NCBI RefSeq assembly: GCF_014204525.1
Contig: NZ_JACHLP010000001.1
Coordinates: 62,001-126,000, forward strand
Direction: 5' to 3'
Source of the DNA: Roseateles oligotrophus
Lineage (GTDB): Bacteria > Pseudomonadota > Gammaproteobacteria > Burkholderiales > Burkholderiaceae_C
DNA length: 64,000 nucleotides
In this document: in pieces, positions 48,577 through 57,757 of the stretch
Numbering within the stretch: the stretch's first letter is position 1
Layout: each line of letters opens with the position of its first letter
Program-made: the position numbers and the translations under genes
The notes under the pieces: model-generated
Told to the model about the DNA's origin: nothing
Database searches by the model: none
The model's input: the letters and a program-made list of their open reading frames with translations, nothing else

Positions 48577-49482
48577 TCAACGAGCCGGCAGAAGCTTGGC
48601 CGGATCCATGAGCTTGGTCTGCCGGCGAATCTCGAAGTGAAGCTTGACTTGATCTGCATCGCTAGACCCCATCTCCGCTATCTTCTGACCCTTGCGAACC
48701 ACCTGGTCTTCTTTGACCAGCAGGGCCTGGTTGTGCGCGTATGCGCTGATATAGCCTGCGTTGTGCTTGATGATGACCATATGGCCGTATCCGCGCAAGC
48801 CCGAACCAGCATACATGACCCGCCCATCCGCTGCGGCCAAGACCGGGTCGCCGGCCTTGCCACTGAAGTCGAGACCCTTGTTATTGCGAGCCTCATCGAA
48901 GCTGCCAATCAAGGCGCCGCTGGTCGGCCAGGCCCAGCTGATGTCGTCATCATCGGTACGCGCTGCCGCCGCACTCGCCGCGGTCGAACCTGAGGCTGCC
49001 GAGGCCGCTGCCGTGCTGCTCGCGGGCGCCGAGGCTGCGGGCGCCTTGCCATCCAGTGGACGGGACTCCACCTTGGCCGAGTTGATCGGGCGCGCGCTGA
49101 CAGACGCCGCATCGACACCGGGCGGCACCACACGCAAGACCTGACCCACCTCGATCACATTGGGGTTGTCCAGGCCGTTCCACTTGACCAGATCACGCCA
49201 GCCCTGGCCGTTCTCCAGCGCCACGCGGATCAAGGTATCCCCCGGTTTGACAGTGTAATAGCCCGGCTTGCCAGCGTTCTCCGCACCGGGCAGAGGCTTG
49301 GCCTCGGCACTGCTTGAACTGGCCGTGCTGCCGGATGGTGGAGCGCCCGTTGGCTTGCTGGGTTTGACCGCCGTGCGGTCCTCAACCGGCGCATGGTTCA
49401 AGCTGGTACCGCAACCCGACAACAGGGCGACCAGTCCAGCGACAAGCAGTGCTGAGGAAAAGCGATTGGGTTTCTTTTGCAT
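48577..49482 (-). CDS. nlpD: NlpD-like LytM-domain lipoprotein, amidase activator
   Basis: An outer-membrane lipoprotein of 301 residues: signal peptide with lipobox LLSGC (Cys about 24), a LysM domain (YYTVKPGDTLIRVALENGQGW) that binds peptidoglycan, an Ala/Ser-rich linker, and a C-terminal M23/LytM domain. The zinc ligands are degenerate: the HxxxD site reads NKGLD and HLHFE reads KLHFE, so it should be a non-catalytic activator of AmiC-type amidases in cell separation. It lies upstream of rpoS and downstream of surE-pcm, the classical order. Confidence 0.94.
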   Translation of the reverse strand: MQKKPNRFSSALLVAGLVALLSGCGTSLNHAPVEDRTAVKPSKPTGAPPSGSTASSSSAEAKPLPGAENAGKPGYYTVKPGDTLIRVALENGQGWRDLVKWNGLDNPNVIEVGQVLRVVPPGVDAASVSARPINSAKVESRPLDGKAPAASAPASSTAAASAASGSTAASAAAARTDDDDISWAWPTSGALIGSFDEARNNKGLDFSGKAGDPVLAAADGRVMYAGSGLRGYGHMVIIKHNAGYISAYAHNQALLVKEDQVVRKGQKIAEMGSSDADQVKLHFEIRRQTKLMDPAKLLPAR

Positions 49483-49604
49483 GCGTAGCTTTTGCTGACT
49501 TGTACGGAAATTCACGAGCGCCCGGGCTGGCCACCAGGCCTCGCCCAAAGAGCAGCGCACATCGCGCTGCCGGCCAGAGAAGGAAGCCCCGGGGCCTCGT
49601 CGAT

Positions 49605-50552
49605 CTATAACACGCCCGATTTTAGAGGCACGAAATGCACGGCCTCATATTCGCTGCGAACATAGCGGCTGATGCCGACCTCGACCAGATGATCCACCAG
49701 CACCAGGATCTGCCCGCGCCCACCGGGCGCGACCATGGGCGCCACCAGGCGACCACCGGGCGCCAGCTGGGCCAGCCAGGCGGCCGGCAAATCCTCGCCG
49801 CCGGCGGCGGCAATGATGGACTCATAGGGCGCCGATCCAGCATGCCCCAGGCGACCATCGCCATGGATCAAACGGATCTGACTCAGCTGCAAGGACTGTA
49901 AATTGCTGAGCGCCTTGTCATGCAAAGGCTTGAGCCGCTCAATTGAAACCACTTGTTTCGCCAGGCGCGAGAGCACGGCCGCCTGATAACCGCAGCCGGT
50001 GCCGATTTCCAGCACCCGACCCAGATGGCCCTGCTGCTGCGCGGCCGCCCCGCCCATCAGCATGGCGATCATGCGCCCCACCACCGAGGGCTTGGAGATG
50101 GTCTGCCCGTGGCCAATCGGCAGGCTGGTGTCCTCGTAAGCCTGGATCGCCAGGGCACTGTCGACAAACTCATGCCGAGGCACCTCGGCCAAGGCCTGCA
50201 GGACACGCTCGTCCTGCAAACCCGTCTGCTTGAGCCGCTGCACCATGCGGTGGCGCACATGGATAGAGTCCAGCCCCAAACCGCTGGGGGCCATGCGACG
50301 GGCCGCATCCGCGGCCGCCTCGCGCAGATGCCGCTGCGGCATCAAGACCTCGCGCGTCGCCACGGTGGACTTGCCGGCAGACAAGACACCGGAGCTGCTC
50401 GCACCTGCGGCGCTGAAACCGGCGGCAACCCCCTGCCCGGCCAAGCCGGACGCCCCAGCGCCCGATGCACTAAAGCCATTGCCCGCGCTGGGCGAGCCCA
50501 GCTTGTTGAGCGACAGTGGAAAGCGCTGCGGCCGATTGCTCGGTTTGTTCAT
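49605..50552 (-). CDS. pcm: Protein-L-isoaspartate O-methyltransferase with N-terminal extension
   Basis: Pcm (315 residues) methylates isoaspartyl residues in aged proteins to start their repair. The core has GIRDxRVL-type [18 protein letters not shown], the motif [20 protein letters not shown], the SAM site [18 protein letters not shown] and the C-terminal GGRLVAPM. Compared with the usual 208-220 residues it has about 95 extra N-terminal residues, rich in Gly, Ala and Ser and without cysteine; these look disordered. Its ATG overlaps the surE stop (ATGA). Confidence 0.94.
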   Translation of the reverse strand: MNKPSNRPQRFPLSLNKLGSPSAGNGFSASGAGASGLAGQGVAAGFSAAGASSSGVLSAGKSTVATREVLMPQRHLREAAADAARRMAPSGLGLDSIHVRHRMVQRLKQTGLQDERVLQALAEVPRHEFVDSALAIQAYEDTSLPIGHGQTISKPSVVGRMIAMLMGGAAAQQQGHLGRVLEIGTGCGYQAAVLSRLAKQVVSIERLKPLHDKALSNLQSLQLSQIRLIHGDGRLGHAGSAPYESIIAAAGGEDLPAAWLAQLAPGGRLVAPMVAPGGRGQILVLVDHLVEVGISRYVRSEYEAVHFVPLKSGVL

Positions 50553-51298
50553 GCGCGGCTGCCAAAACGCAGCGCCCAGGCGGGCAGCGCTGCATGATGG
50601 GTCAGATCGACCTGCAAGGGGGTGATGGAGATTTCGCCCGCAGCGGTGGCATGAAAGTCCGTGCCCTCCCCCGCCTCCCGCGCATCGCCCGCCGGACCGA
50701 TCCAGTAAATCGTTTCGCCGCGCGGGCTTTGCTGGCGGATGACGGGCTCGCTGGCATGGCGCCGACCCAGACGGGTCACGCGGCGCGGCAGGCTCAAGGC
50801 ATCGGCACGATTCGGGATATTGACGTTCAGCAGGAACGGCTTGTCCAGCCCGCCAGCGATCACCTGTTCGATCAACTGCCTCGCCAGCGCCGCTGCCGCA
50901 TCGAGCTCGCCCCAACCCTTCTCGACCTGCGAGAACGCGATGGAGGGAATGCCAAAAAGATAACCCTCAGTCGCGGCGGCAACCGTACCGGAATACAAGG
51001 TGTCGTCGCCCATATTGGCGCCGTTATTGATGCCAGACAGCACCAGATCGGGCTTGTACCCAAGCAAGCCGGTCAGGGCCACATGGACCGAGTCCGACGG
51101 CGTGCCGTTGACGTAACGAAAACCATTGGCCGCCGTGTAAACCGACAGTGGTCGCCCCAGCGTCAATGAATTGGAAGTCCCGCTGGCGTTTTGCTCAGGG
51201 GCAATCACCTCGATCTGCCCCAAACCTTCACAAGCCTTCACCAGAGCGTGCAGCCCTGGCGCGAGGTAGCCATCGTCGTTCGCTATGAGTATGCGCAT
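50549..51298 (-). CDS. surE: 5'/3'-nucleotidase SurE
   Basis: SurE (249 residues) is a metal-dependent nucleotidase and exopolyphosphatase in stationary-phase survival. The metal-binding start [15 protein letters not shown] (Asp8-Asp9), the Ser in [10 protein letters not shown] and [22 protein letters not shown] are present. The start was chosen at MRILIAND because upstream residues are not conserved. It is the first gene of the surE-pcm-nlpD-rpoS run, and it diverges from the oxidoreductase gene with about 120 bases between starts. Confidence 0.96.
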   Translation of the reverse strand: MRILIANDDGYLAPGLHALVKACEGLGQIEVIAPEQNASGTSNSLTLGRPLSVYTAANGFRYVNGTPSDSVHVALTGLLGYKPDLVLSGINNGANMGDDTLYSGTVAAATEGYLFGIPSIAFSQVEKGWGELDAAAALARQLIEQVIAGGLDKPFLLNVNIPNRADALSLPRRVTRLGRRHASEPVIRQQSPRGETIYWIGPAGDAREAGEGTDFHATAAGEISITPLQVDLTHHAALPAWALRFGSRA

Positions 51299-51420
51299 GG
51301 CGCGCATTGTAGGCATCTCGTCACCTGTGCGACCCGCAATCCGGCAGGCGCTCCCTATCATCCGCGCCACGCTTGCTGGAAACCTCAGCGGAGCGCTAAT
51401 GGACGAATCGGAGAGTCGCG

Positions 51421-52398
51421 ATGAAAGCTTGGTTGTGCGAGAACCCCATTGGCCCCGAGGGCTTGACCCTGCGGGAGCAGCTCATCCCCGAACCCCAGGC
51501 CGGTGAGATCCGCGTGGCCATCAAGGCAGCCAGTCTCAACTTCCCCGACCTGCTGATCATCCAGAACAAATACCAGCTGAAACCGCCCCTGCCCTTTGTG
51601 CCCGGCGCCGAGTTCGCCGGCGTCGTGGAGGCTCTTGGGGAGGGGGCAGAAGGCTTCAAAGTCGGCGATGCGGTCGCCGCCTTCTCTGGCACCGGTGGTT
51701 TTGCCAGTCATGCCTGCATTCCTGCGGGCCTGGCCCTGCCCCTGCCGCAAAGCATGGGCTTTGAGGAAGCCGCCGCCTTCATCTGCACCTATGCCACCAG
51801 CTATCACGCCCTGATGGATCGCGCGGCGCTGCGGCCAGGCGAGACCGTCTTGATCCTGGGAGCGGCCGGCGGCGTGGGGACGGCCGCCATCCAGATCGCC
51901 AAGGCCGCCGGCGCCCGAGTGATCGCCGCCACATCCAGTGACGAGAAATGCGCGCGCTGCCTCGAACTGGGCGCCGACGCCACGATCAACTACGGCAAAA
52001 CCCATCTGCGTGAGGAACTCAAGACCCTGACCGAAGGCCGCGGCCCGGACGTCATCTACGACCCGGTGGGCGGCGACTTGGTCGAGCCCGCCTTCCGCTC
52101 CATCGCCTGGCGTGGGCGCTATCTGGTTGTGGGTTTTGCCCAGGGGCAAATCCCGTCCCTGCCCATCAATCTGGCCTTGTTGAAGGGCGCATCCTTGCTG
52201 GGCGTGTTCTGGGGCGAGTTCGCCAAGCGCGAGCCCAAGGCCAATGCAGAAATGCTGGGGCGATTAGCGCACTGGCATGCGATAGGGAAAATCAAGCCCG
52301 TGCTGGACGCCGTGATGCCGCTGGAACAACTACCCCAGGCGTTTGCCCGGATGGCAAGCCGCCAAGTGATCGGCAAGATTGTCCTGCGCTGCGACTGA
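51421..52398 (+). CDS. NADPH:quinone oxidoreductase-type MDR protein
   Basis: A 325-residue medium-chain reductase without structural or catalytic zinc (no Cys-His zinc ligands). The N-terminal GroES-like domain shows [16 protein letters not shown] and [11 protein letters not shown], and the Rossmann domain [20 protein letters not shown]. This matches Qor-type quinone or enoyl reductases that use NADPH; the physiological substrate is unknown. GGAG precedes the ATG. The response-regulator gene follows after 121 bases. Confidence 0.9.
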   Translation: MKAWLCENPIGPEGLTLREQLIPEPQAGEIRVAIKAASLNFPDLLIIQNKYQLKPPLPFVPGAEFAGVVEALGEGAEGFKVGDAVAAFSGTGGFASHACIPAGLALPLPQSMGFEEAAAFICTYATSYHALMDRAALRPGETVLILGAAGGVGTAAIQIAKAAGARVIAATSSDEKCARCLELGADATINYGKTHLREELKTLTEGRGPDVIYDPVGGDLVEPAFRSIAWRGRYLVVGFAQGQIPSLPINLALLKGASLLGVFWGEFAKREPKANAEMLGRLAHWHAIGKIKPVLDAVMPLEQLPQAFARMASRQVIGKIVLRCD

Positions 52399-52519
52399 GG
52401 CTTGCAGCCCAGGCGAGGCCGCTAGACAACATCTCAAGGCGGCAGCAGACTTGAACTCGAGCACTGTGCGCTATCCGTGCTTTGTGAGATACGATGAAAG
52501 CTGTCCGGAACTATTCGCT

Positions 52520-53263
52520 ATGGCCGTCAAAGTACTCATCATTGAAGACAATCCGGTTGCCCGAAGCTTTTTGTGCCGCGTGGTGCGAGAGAGTTTCAGC
52601 GATCCCATGGAAATTACCGAAGCGGGTGATCTCGAAGGCGCACGCCGCCAAGTCGCCAAGTTGGCCGAATCCAGCCCCGACCTTGGTTTCAAACTGGTGC
52701 TCGTCGACCTGGAGTTGCCCGATGGCAATGGCATGGAGTTTCTGGCCGAGTTTGCCGCCACCCCGGCGCTGAAAATCGTCACCACGCTTTACTCTGACGA
52801 CGACCACCTCTTCCCCGCCCTGCAATGCGGCGCCGACGGCTATCTGCTGAAGGAGGACCGCTTCGAGGTCCTGGTCGAGGAATTGCAGCGTATCGTGCGC
52901 GGCCAACCGCCTTTGTCGCCCGCCATCGCTCGCCGCCTGCTGTCCCACTTCCGCCCCGCTGCCGGTGGCGACAGCGGCCCAATGGCGCTGAACTCCGGCT
53001 TTGGCAACCTCTCGTCCAGCGCCCCTATCAACAGCGGCCGCGGCGTCGTGCTGGACCCGCCACCGGAATGGGAGCGCCTGACGCCGCGCGAAAGCGAAGT
53101 GCTGACCTATCTCAGCAAGGGCTTCACAATCAAAGAAATCGCCAATCTGATGGGCATCAAGTGGTTCACCGTGAACGACCACATCAAGTCCATCTACAAG
53201 AAACTCAATGTCTCCAGCCGTGCCGAAGCGGCGGTGCTGGCCAGCAAGCAAGGCTTGGTCTAG
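52520..53263 (+). CDS. LuxR/NarL-type response regulator, orphan
   Basis: A 247-residue two-domain regulator. The receiver (about 4-125) has the acidic pair IIEDN, the phosphoacceptor Asp in LVDLELPDG, Thr in VTTLYSDDD and Lys in YLLKED. The output is a GerE/LuxR helix-turn-helix (LTPRESEVLTYLSKGFTIKEIANLMGIKWFTVNDH, quoted in part). A Gly/Ser-rich linker of about 40 residues joins them. No histidine kinase is adjacent. ATG 52520 is chosen because the receiver begins there; the upstream frame is unconserved. A strong terminator follows. Confidence 0.88.
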   Translation: MAVKVLIIEDNPVARSFLCRVVRESFSDPMEITEAGDLEGARRQVAKLAESSPDLGFKLVLVDLELPDGNGMEFLAEFAATPALKIVTTLYSDDDHLFPALQCGADGYLLKEDRFEVLVEELQRIVRGQPPLSPAIARRLLSHFRPAAGGDSGPMALNSGFGNLSSSAPINSGRGVVLDPPPEWERLTPRESEVLTYLSKGFTIKEIANLMGIKWFTVNDHIKSIYKKLNVSSRAEAAVLASKQGLV

Positions 53264-53281
53264 AAGACCTGCTCCAAAACA

Positions 53282-53311
53282 AAAAAGGCCCGAATCAATT
53301 CGGGCCTTTTT
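53282..53311. terminator. Terminator after orphan response regulator
   Basis: GGCCCGAAT (53287-53295) and ATTCGGGCC (53298-53306), extended by AAAAA/TTTTT, form a 14-bp stem with a two-base loop, 18 bases after the stop. Confidence 0.9.
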
Positions 53312-53362
53312 CATAAGCAAACCAAACACGGCATGCAAACTCAATATGGATTGCACAAAGCA

Positions 53363-53388
53363 AAACAGGCACCCGAAGGTGCCTGTTT
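53363..53388. terminator. Terminator downstream of tRNA-His
   Basis: AAACAGGCACC and GGTGCCTGTTT form an 11-bp stem with loop CGAA. On the minus strand it lies just after the tRNA-His CCA end and is followed by TTTTGCTTT, so it can end that transcript. Confidence 0.8.
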
Positions 53389-53396
53389 CTTTTTTC

Positions 53397-53473
53397 TGGG
53401 GTGGCTGATGGGGCTCGAACCCACGACAAACGGAATCACAATCCGTGACTCTACCAACTGAGCTACAGCCACC
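53397..53473 (-). tRNA. tRNA-His (anticodon GTG)
   Basis: A cloverleaf with acceptor GTGGCTG/CAGCCAC, anticodon loop TTGTGAT, T-arm GTTCGAG, discriminator C73 and encoded CCA (53397-53399). G-1, characteristic of tRNA-His, is encoded at 53473 and can pair with C73. Confidence 0.95.
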
Positions 53474-53620
53474 GTAGAGACTCTCATTATAATACGTTTT
53501 TCAACGCCTCTGAGAGTTTTTCAAAAAAACTTCATTGAAATTTTCTTGACCGGGAAATCTTTGCTTTCAGCGCTTGGCACCGAATATCAATCCCCCGAAG
53601 CCAGCTAGTATAACACCAAT

Positions 53621-55531
53621 TTAGGGTGCTGGGGAAGATGCTACAGCAGAAGGCGCCTTCATCACAACTTTGAAGCGTGTCTTCAGCGCATTGGCATAGG
53701 CCTGAGCTTCGGCAGCCGTCCAGGCCTGGGCATATTGCTGGGCGGCACGCTTGGCATCGACCACGGCAGGATCGCGATCCTGGAGCTTGACCAAGCGCGC
53801 CACGACGTAGGCGCCCTCACCTGTCTCCACGCCGATGAAGCCGGGCAACTTGCTGGCGTCGGCCGCCAGCACCGCTTCCAAGACCTTGCGCGACAGACCT
53901 TGCGGCTGAGCACGCGACACCAGCACGGGCGCCGACAAGCCACTGGCATCGCCGCCTTTTTGCAGGGCAGCCAGGCGGGCCTGGCCTGCCTTCACGGCCT
54001 CGGCCATGGCCAGCTTGGCCAGCACCTGATTGCGGACCTGACTCTTCACCTCGGCCAAGGGCTGCATCTGAGCCGGCTTGTGCAGGACCACATGAGCCGC
54101 CGTCATCTGATTGGGCGCGGTTTCCAGCGCTTCGGTATTGCGCTTGTTGCGCAAGGCATCGTTGCCGAACACGGCTTCCAGCAACTTGGTCGAGGCCAGG
54201 GGGCCGGTCGCACCGGGCGCAGGCGTGCGCTGCACGGTGGCCGTGGCGATGCTCAGCTTGAGCTTGTCGGCGGCGGGCTGCAGGCCATCGGCCTGTTCGT
54301 AGACCAGATTGCTGAATTGCTCGGCCGCTTCCGAATAACGCTTCTGCGCCAGTTGCTTGCGCACCTCGGCTTCGACCTCCGCGTGGACGGACTCAAAGCT
54401 CTTCTTCTCGCCACCACGGACACCGGTCAGCTGAATGACATGGTAACCGAAGTCAGACTCCACCGGCAGGCTGACCTCGCCCTTTTTCATCGCGTAGGCC
54501 GCGTCTTCAAAAGGCTTGACCATGGCACCGCGGCCAAAGAAGCCCAGGTCGCCGCCGTTGACGGCCGAACCTTCGTCTTGCGAATTCTTGCGTGCCAGCT
54601 CGGCAAAAGCCGCGGGATTCTTGCGCGCCTCGGCCGACAACTCTTCGGCGCGTGCCTTGGCCTTGCTGCGCTCTTCCGCGGGCGCACTCTTATCGGCCTT
54701 GATCAGGATATGGCTGGCGCGGCGCTCTTCGGCGACAGCGTAACGCGAGGCGTTCTCGTCGTAATACTTGCGCAGCTCTTCTTCATTGACGGTCACACCC
54801 GCCTTCAGCGCCTCGATGTCCAGCACCAGATACTGGATCTGGGCCGATTCCGGCAGCTGGAACTGCGCCGCGTGGGCCGGGTCTTTATAAAAAGCCTCGA
54901 TCTGCGCCTCGGTCGGTTCGATGCGCGCAGCGAAGTCCTTGGCTTCAAAACGCTGCAACTGCACTTCGCGCTGCTGCAGCAAGGCATCGAAGGCCAGCGC
55001 GGCATTGGCATTGCTGGCAGGCACCGAGCCAGCCACGCCTGCCGTCACCTGGCGCAGGGTCAGGTCTTGCCGCAGGCGCTCCACAAACATCTGCGAACTC
55101 ATGCCTTGCGAAGCGATCAAGGCCTTGTTGACCGTGCCGTCGGGATTGCGCAGGAAGGCGAACTGAGGGTCATTCAGGAACAGAGACTGCAGGCGCTCAT
55201 CGCTGACGACGAAGTGCTCATCCTTCGCCGCAGCCTGCAGAACGCGCTCGCGCACCAGACCTTCCAGGGCTTCGCGCTGAGCTTCGGGCGAATCCAGCAG
55301 CTTGGGGTCCAGATTGGGCATCTGCGCGCGCAGGCGTTCGGCCTGCTGACGCTTGGCGTTATCCCACTCGGTTTGTGTGATCTTGTGACCATCGACCGTC
55401 GCCACGCTTGCATTGGCGCCGTCCATAAAGCTTGTATAGCCCTGCATGCCCACCAAGGCAAACGAGGGCAGGATCAGGATCAGCAGGATGAACTGAAACA
55501 GGCGTGTGTGTTTACGGACGAACTCAAACAT
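53621..55531 (-). CDS. ppiD: Periplasmic folding chaperone PpiD
   Basis: A membrane-anchored parvulin-type chaperone (636 residues) that meets outer-membrane and periplasmic proteins as they leave the Sec channel. The N-terminal anchor FILLILILPSFALVGMQGY (about 14-32) is followed by a SurA-like chaperone region with VDGHKITQTEWDNAKRQQ, a PPIase domain (about 255-365: RRASHILIKADKSAP, GGDLGFFGRGAMVKPFEDAAY, SDFGYHVIQLTGVR) and a second helical part. The C-terminus ends in a short Ala/Ser/Pro tail. It is flanked by tRNA genes and is probably monocistronic. Confidence 0.93.
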   Translation of the reverse strand: MFEFVRKHTRLFQFILLILILPSFALVGMQGYTSFMDGANASVATVDGHKITQTEWDNAKRQQAERLRAQMPNLDPKLLDSPEAQREALEGLVRERVLQAAAKDEHFVVSDERLQSLFLNDPQFAFLRNPDGTVNKALIASQGMSSQMFVERLRQDLTLRQVTAGVAGSVPASNANAALAFDALLQQREVQLQRFEAKDFAARIEPTEAQIEAFYKDPAHAAQFQLPESAQIQYLVLDIEALKAGVTVNEEELRKYYDENASRYAVAEERRASHILIKADKSAPAEERSKAKARAEELSAEARKNPAAFAELARKNSQDEGSAVNGGDLGFFGRGAMVKPFEDAAYAMKKGEVSLPVESDFGYHVIQLTGVRGGEKKSFESVHAEVEAEVRKQLAQKRYSEAAEQFSNLVYEQADGLQPAADKLKLSIATATVQRTPAPGATGPLASTKLLEAVFGNDALRNKRNTEALETAPNQMTAAHVVLHKPAQMQPLAEVKSQVRNQVLAKLAMAEAVKAGQARLAALQKGGDASGLSAPVLVSRAQPQGLSRKVLEAVLAADASKLPGFIGVETGEGAYVVARLVKLQDRDPAVVDAKRAAQQYAQAWTAAEAQAYANALKTRFKVVMKAPSAVASSPAP

Positions 55532-55666
55532 CGAAAAACCTCAGACATGCATGCGAATGCGACAAAGGCGAACCGAGGTCCGCCTTTGAATGAGCTGGCA
55601 TTGTGGTTGATGCCATGCACCAATCGAACTCAATCGAACTTGGTACCGTACTTCCATGGAAATATT

Positions 55667-55742
55667 TGGTGGGTGCTGACGGGCTCGAACCGCCGACCTG
55701 CGCCGTGTAAAGGCGACGCTCTACCAACTGAGCTAAGCACCC
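55667..55742 (-). tRNA. tRNA-Val (anticodon TAC)
   Basis: A 76-nt cloverleaf with acceptor GGGTGCT/AGCACCC, anticodon loop TTTACAC, T-arm GGCGG-TTCGAGC and encoded CCA (55667-55669). The lowest anticodon-stem pair appears to be a T-C mismatch, which leaves four good pairs. Confidence 0.93.
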
Positions 55743-55765
55743 GGAAACCCGTAACTATACGGGAT

Positions 55766-56038
55766 TTAGTTGACCGCATCCTTCAATGCCTTGCCAGGAC
55801 GGAATTTTGGCACCTTGGCGGACTTGATTTTGATGGCGTCGCCGGTGCGCGGATTGCGGCCCGCACGCGCGGCACGCTTGCTGACGCTGAAGGTCCCAAA
55901 GCCCACCAGGGACACCGTGCCATTCTTTTTGAGCGTGGTCTTGACCCCGCCGATCAACGCTTCCAGGGCACGTGCCGCCGCCGCCTTGGAGATATCTGCT
56001 TGCGTGGCAATGTGATCGATCAGTTCAGACTTATTCAC
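55766..56038 (-). CDS. hupB: DNA-binding protein HU
   Basis: A histone-like protein of 90 residues that bends DNA and shapes the nucleoid. It starts [21 protein letters not shown] and shows the HU signature [24 protein letters not shown], with the intercalating proline at the arm tip (RNPRTG). GTG 56038 is chosen from homology, and AGAGG lies seven bases upstream. A tRNA-Val gene lies 23 bases beyond its end on the same strand. Confidence 0.95.
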   Translation of the reverse strand: MNKSELIDHIATQADISKAAAARALEALIGGVKTTLKKNGTVSLVGFGTFSVSKRAARAGRNPRTGDAIKIKSAKVPKFRPGKALKDAVN

Positions 56039-56410
56039 GAAGTTACCTCTCAAAGATGGCTGAGCATGCCGTCCACATCGGGGCGGATGGCAAGAAGCGT
56101 GCTGAATTGGAAGCCGACCGAGGCCCAGAACTTGCCGTAGGACAAGCCTGCAAGACGCCCGTAGATGGCTCGGGGAAGCGGATTCTATGCGGATTGGAGA
56201 GGCCTGCCTTGCAGGGAAAAGTCCTGATACACAAAGCGCCGGCAGCGACGTTTTTCAGGCCTTGCGCGCATGCATTTTTGGGCCTAACGAGCTCAGGCAA
56301 GGCAGAGCACGAGCAGTACGCCTATCGCACTCGCCAACAGGCCCGGCCGCATTGCCAAGCCTGGCGATTGAGCACGCGCCAAGGCTTCAATACCGCAAAC
56401 CTTGGGTCAC
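56039..56410. other. 372-base gap between pgsA and hupB
   Basis: No gene is supportable: frames here lack family resemblance and ribosome sites. No tRNA cloverleaf was found, although tRNA genes often follow pgsA in related genomes. On the minus strand TAGAAT (about 56190) is a possible hupB -10 box, and CCAAGG/CCTTGG near 56375-56405 may form a hairpin behind pgsA. Confidence 0.4.
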
Positions 56411-56977
56411 TCAACGCGCCTTGGCGCGGATCTCGGGCAAAGCCTTCTGCAGGTAATAGACCATGGACCAGATGGTCAGCACCACGGCCAAATAGATCAA
56501 CCATGTGCCCCAGACGCGGGTCGAGATGAAACCGAATAGCGGGCCATCAAACAGCAGAAAGGGAATGGCCACCATCTGCACCGTGGTCTTCAGCTTGCCG
56601 ACCATATGCACGGCCACGCTGCGCGAAGCGCCGATCTGCGCCATCCACTCACGCAGGGCCGAGATGGTGATCTCCCGGCCGATGATGACCAGGGCTACCA
56701 AGGCGTCCACGCGCCCCAACTCCAGCAGGATCAGCAGCGCCGCGCAGACCAGAATCTTGTCGGCCACCGGGTCGAGAAAAGCACCAAATGCCGAGGTCTG
56801 ATTGAGCTTGCGGGCCAGATAGCCATCTAACCAGTCCGTCAAAGCCACCAGCACGAACAAGGCGGTCGCAAACAGGTTTTTGCTGTCGGTGGGCAGATCA
56901 AGGTAGTACACCCCAATGATCAAAGGGATGGCGACGATGCGCGCCCAGGTGAAGAGTGTTGGCAGCGTGAAGAACAT
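56411..56977 (-). CDS. pgsA: CDP-diacylglycerol-glycerol-3-phosphate 3-phosphatidyltransferase
   Basis: Makes phosphatidylglycerol phosphate, the committed step to PG and cardiolipin, in the inner membrane. The protein has about 188 residues and five to six helices, with the CDP-alcohol phosphotransferase motif DWLDGYLARKLNQTSAFGAFLDPVADK, whose Asp and Gly residues bind metal and CDP, here complete. The start is uncertain: ATG 56977 (MFFTLPTLFTWARI) matches the family; ATG 56986 is three codons earlier. No strong ribosome site is visible for either. Confidence 0.93.
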   Translation of the reverse strand: MFFTLPTLFTWARIVAIPLIIGVYYLDLPTDSKNLFATALFVLVALTDWLDGYLARKLNQTSAFGAFLDPVADKILVCAALLILLELGRVDALVALVIIGREITISALREWMAQIGASRSVAVHMVGKLKTTVQMVAIPFLLFDGPLFGFISTRVWGTWLIYLAVVLTIWSMVYYLQKALPEIRAKAR

Positions 56978-57075
56978 GTGGCGCATTGTGCACAACAAAA
57001 GGACGCGGCCCTGACCGGGTCGCCGCCGTTTGTGGCTTTATTGTTGCAGGGACGGAGAGACTCGCGCCGCCCATC

Positions 57076-57657
57076 TCAGTCAAGCGTTCTGGGCTTGAAG
57101 CGGCGGTCGTCGTTGAACAAAAAGGTCTCGGTGAACTTCCAGGGCTGAGGCATGCGCGAGACATCGCCAAACGGTGCCGCCCGGTGCACCGCGTCGATGG
57201 CCATCTGCAAGGTCTCCGGGGCCTGGCCGGGGCGGCGCAGCACATGGACGTTCTTGACCGTGCCATCGCGTCGCAACTCCACCTCCAGCACGGGGATGGC
57301 CAGCAAAATATCGGGCACCTGGCCCAGATAGATTTGATCGGGATTGGCGGCCACCAGGCGCTGCGCGGCCTGCCGGCGTAACTCCTCGCCGTTGCGGACG
57401 GGTTTGGGCGGCTCCAGCAGCAGCAAAGACTTGGGCTGAGTGCCAGGTGCGGCCGGGGCCTTGCCACGCGCGGCCACGTCAGGGCTGGAGGGGTTTGTTG
57501 GCGTAGCCGCGGCACCAGCTACCGGGGCCGGGGCAACGCCGGGCGACAGCGAACACCCCGACAGCAGGCCCGCCAAGCCCAGAGCCAGGCTCAGCCGACC
57601 CGGCCCAGGCAGCCTGCGCTGCCAAGATTCAATACAAGAAGCCATGGTCTTTTTCAT
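57076..57657 (-). CDS. Lipoprotein with TonB-like C-terminal domain
   Basis: A 193-residue predicted lipoprotein: signal peptide with lipobox LLSGC (Cys about 35), a Pro/Ala-rich linker, and a C-terminal region resembling a TonB C-terminal domain (LEVELRRDGTVKNVHVLRRPGQAPETLQMAIDAVHRAAPFGD, quoted in part). Without the ExbBD-interacting helix it cannot act as a classical TonB; it may be a periplasmic scaffold. The start is ATG 57657; ATG 57645 is an alternative. The upstream bases include a copy of the uvrC 3' end. Confidence 0.68.
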   Translation of the reverse strand: MKKTMASCIESWQRRLPGPGRLSLALGLAGLLSGCSLSPGVAPAPVAGAAATPTNPSSPDVAARGKAPAAPGTQPKSLLLLEPPKPVRNGEELRRQAAQRLVAANPDQIYLGQVPDILLAIPVLEVELRRDGTVKNVHVLRRPGQAPETLQMAIDAVHRAAPFGDVSRMPQPWKFTETFLFNDDRRFKPRTLD

Positions 57658-57670
57658 CCTTTTTTGTTGG

Positions 57671-57757
57671 TGCAGCACGCGGTAGATCTCTTCGGCAAGC
57701 TCGCGTGTTCTGCACCTCAGTGCAGCACGCGGTAGATTTCTTCGGCAAGCTCGCGTG
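57671..57757. repeat. 37-base direct duplication of the uvrC 3' end
   Basis: Bases 57671-57707 and 57721-57757 are identical except one (57688 C against 57738 T), with a 50-base period. The second copy encodes the last residues of UvrC; the first lies between uvrC and the downstream lipoprotein gene. Confidence 0.95.

Noticed and set aside
48910-49140. Ala/Ser-rich repeats in nlpD as a possible CRISPR or tandem repeat.
   Set aside because: The DNA is only loosely repetitive, with no fixed repeat or spacer length; it encodes a protein linker.
56043-56300. 85-codon open frame upstream of hupB on the minus strand.
   Set aside because: No ribosome site, no recognisable sequence, and composition like a shadow; treated as an intergenic gap.
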